Source of the DNA: Prosthecobacter sp.
GTDB lineage: Bacteria > Verrucomicrobiota > Verrucomicrobiia > Verrucomicrobiales > Verrucomicrobiaceae
Length of the DNA stretch: 64,000 nucleotides
Reading direction: 5' to 3'
NCBI GenBank assembly: GCA_017853885.1
Contig: JAFMIR010000009.1
Coordinates: 1-64,000, forward strand
The translations under genes and the position numbers were made by a program. A model generated the notes under the pieces. It was not told the DNA's origin. It saw nothing but the letters and a program-made list of their open reading frames with translations, and did not search any database. Positions 63,538 to 64,000 of this stretch are shown piece after piece (the stretch's first letter is position 1; the number at the start of each line of letters is the position of its first letter).

Positions 63538-64000
63538 ATGACGCTCAGCTCCATCACCGCACCACCCCTCCCAGCACTTTCGCTTGCTGGCAGCGCTAAG
63601 TTCACGCGCATCTTCAGCCGATTGCTGCTCATTGGCTTCATGGCTTTCGTCATCGGCATTTTGTTTTTGCCGTGGCGGCAGTTTGTATCCGGCGCAGGGC
63701 GCGTGATCGCCTTCAATCCCCTCGACCGACGCATCAACATCGAAGCCCAAGTCGCAGGCCGTGTGAAGCACCTTTATGTTGTCGAAGGGCAACGCGTAAA
63801 AAAGGGTGAACTCATCGTCGAAATTCAAGACAACGACCCGAACCTCCTCAACAACCTCAAGGCCCAACGCGAGGCTATCGAAAGCCGACGGGATTTTGCC
63901 AATGGCCGCGTCGAGTCTCTCACCGCACAGATCACCCAGCAGGAACTCGCCAAGGCGCAGGCCATCGATGGCGCGCAGCAGCGTGTCGCCGGTGCGAAGA
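63538..64000 (+). CDS. HlyD-family membrane-fusion protein (3' end cut by window)
   Basis: The frame from the ATG at 63538 stays open to the window edge (154 codons). It has one membrane helix (about 25-45: RLLLIGFMAFVIGILFLPW), then the lipoyl-like beta region RRINIEAQVAGRVKHLYVVEGQRVKKGELIVEIQDNDP with the Gly-Arg-Val and Val-Lys-Lys-Gly turns. A coiled coil begins at about residue 108 (NLKAQREAIESRRDFANGRVESLTAQITQQ). This is the adaptor of a type-I secretion system. It lies 103 bases after the ABC exporter gene. Confidence 0.88.
   Translation, partial: MTLSSITAPPLPALSLAGSAKFTRIFSRLLLIGFMAFVIGILFLPWRQFVSGAGRVIAFNPLDRRINIEAQVAGRVKHLYVVEGQRVKKGELIVEIQDNDPNLLNNLKAQREAIESRRDFANGRVESLTAQITQQELAKAQAIDGAQQRVAGAK

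Overview
This 64 kb window most likely comes from a chromosome of the Verrucomicrobiota (PVC group). Three things suggest this. There are two DUF1549/DUF1553 cytochrome-type proteins, a DUF1501 protein and a PPC-domain protein, families that are heavily expanded in Planctomycetes and Verrucomicrobia. HPr kinase sits next to HPr with no PTS permease nearby. Prepilin-like and secreted proteins carry long Pro/Ala tails. The sequence is moderately GC-rich, most starts lack a clear Shine-Dalgarno sequence, and there is no phage, insertion sequence, CRISPR array or rRNA. The assignment is inferred from gene content only.

Layout. 1-3 kb: the end of a GldG/DUF4340 ABC-type operon. 3-8.5 kb: a class-III aminotransferase convergent with DNA polymerase I, then an outer-membrane barrel protein. 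8.7-15.3 kb: a prepilin-like protein, PIN-PhoH ATPase, EF-hand protein, YifB, an NTF2-like protein, HPr kinase and HPr. 15.3-25.2 kb: mostly minus-strand housekeeping genes (hydrolase, secreted hypothetical, HTH-MBL protein, cyclophilin, a SWIM-SNF2 helicase coupled to an ABC-F ATPase), with LOG and atypical ThiF genes on the plus strand. 25-28 kb: AI-2E-type permease, fluoride channel CrcB, solitary MoxR ATPase. 28-35 kb: DUF1501, DUF1549/1553, thioesterase and PPC protein. 35-43 kb: an NlpC/P60-like protein, a polysaccharide-export-like lipoprotein, a DoxX-like protein, tRNA-Phe and tRNA-Gln, an ACT/phenylacetate-CoA-ligase pair and a LolD/FtsX-type ABC transporter. 43-46 kb: an AraC regulator divergent from a second DUF1549/1553 protein with a cytochrome c motif.

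46.5-50.5 kb holds a three-gene metal-sensing module in the order anti-sigma (CnrY-like), periplasmic sensor (CnrX-like), ECF sigma (CnrH-like). All five CnrX metal ligands are conserved at a constant offset of +6. It is divergent from a NarL-type two-component system plus a DUF1003 protein. No metal efflux genes lie nearby, so its targets must be elsewhere.

50.5-61 kb holds an LTA-synthase-family enzyme, a DUF2490 protein and a SulP anion transporter on the minus strand, divergent from an inorganic-carbon operon. That operon has DabA (DUF2309, all four zinc/active-site residues present), DabB (NuoL-like, with the TM5 Glu and TM7 Lys) and a second NuoM/N-like subunit that keeps the Lys but has Trp in place of the TM5 Glu. 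I find this three-subunit arrangement next to SulP the most interesting candidate for an undescribed variant system.

61-64 kb starts a type-I-secretion-like exporter. Its ATPase has Ala in place of the Walker A lysine and a His-rich linker. It is followed by an HlyD-type adaptor cut off by the window edge. The FtsX-type permease also contains three short repeat-derived segments translated in frame.
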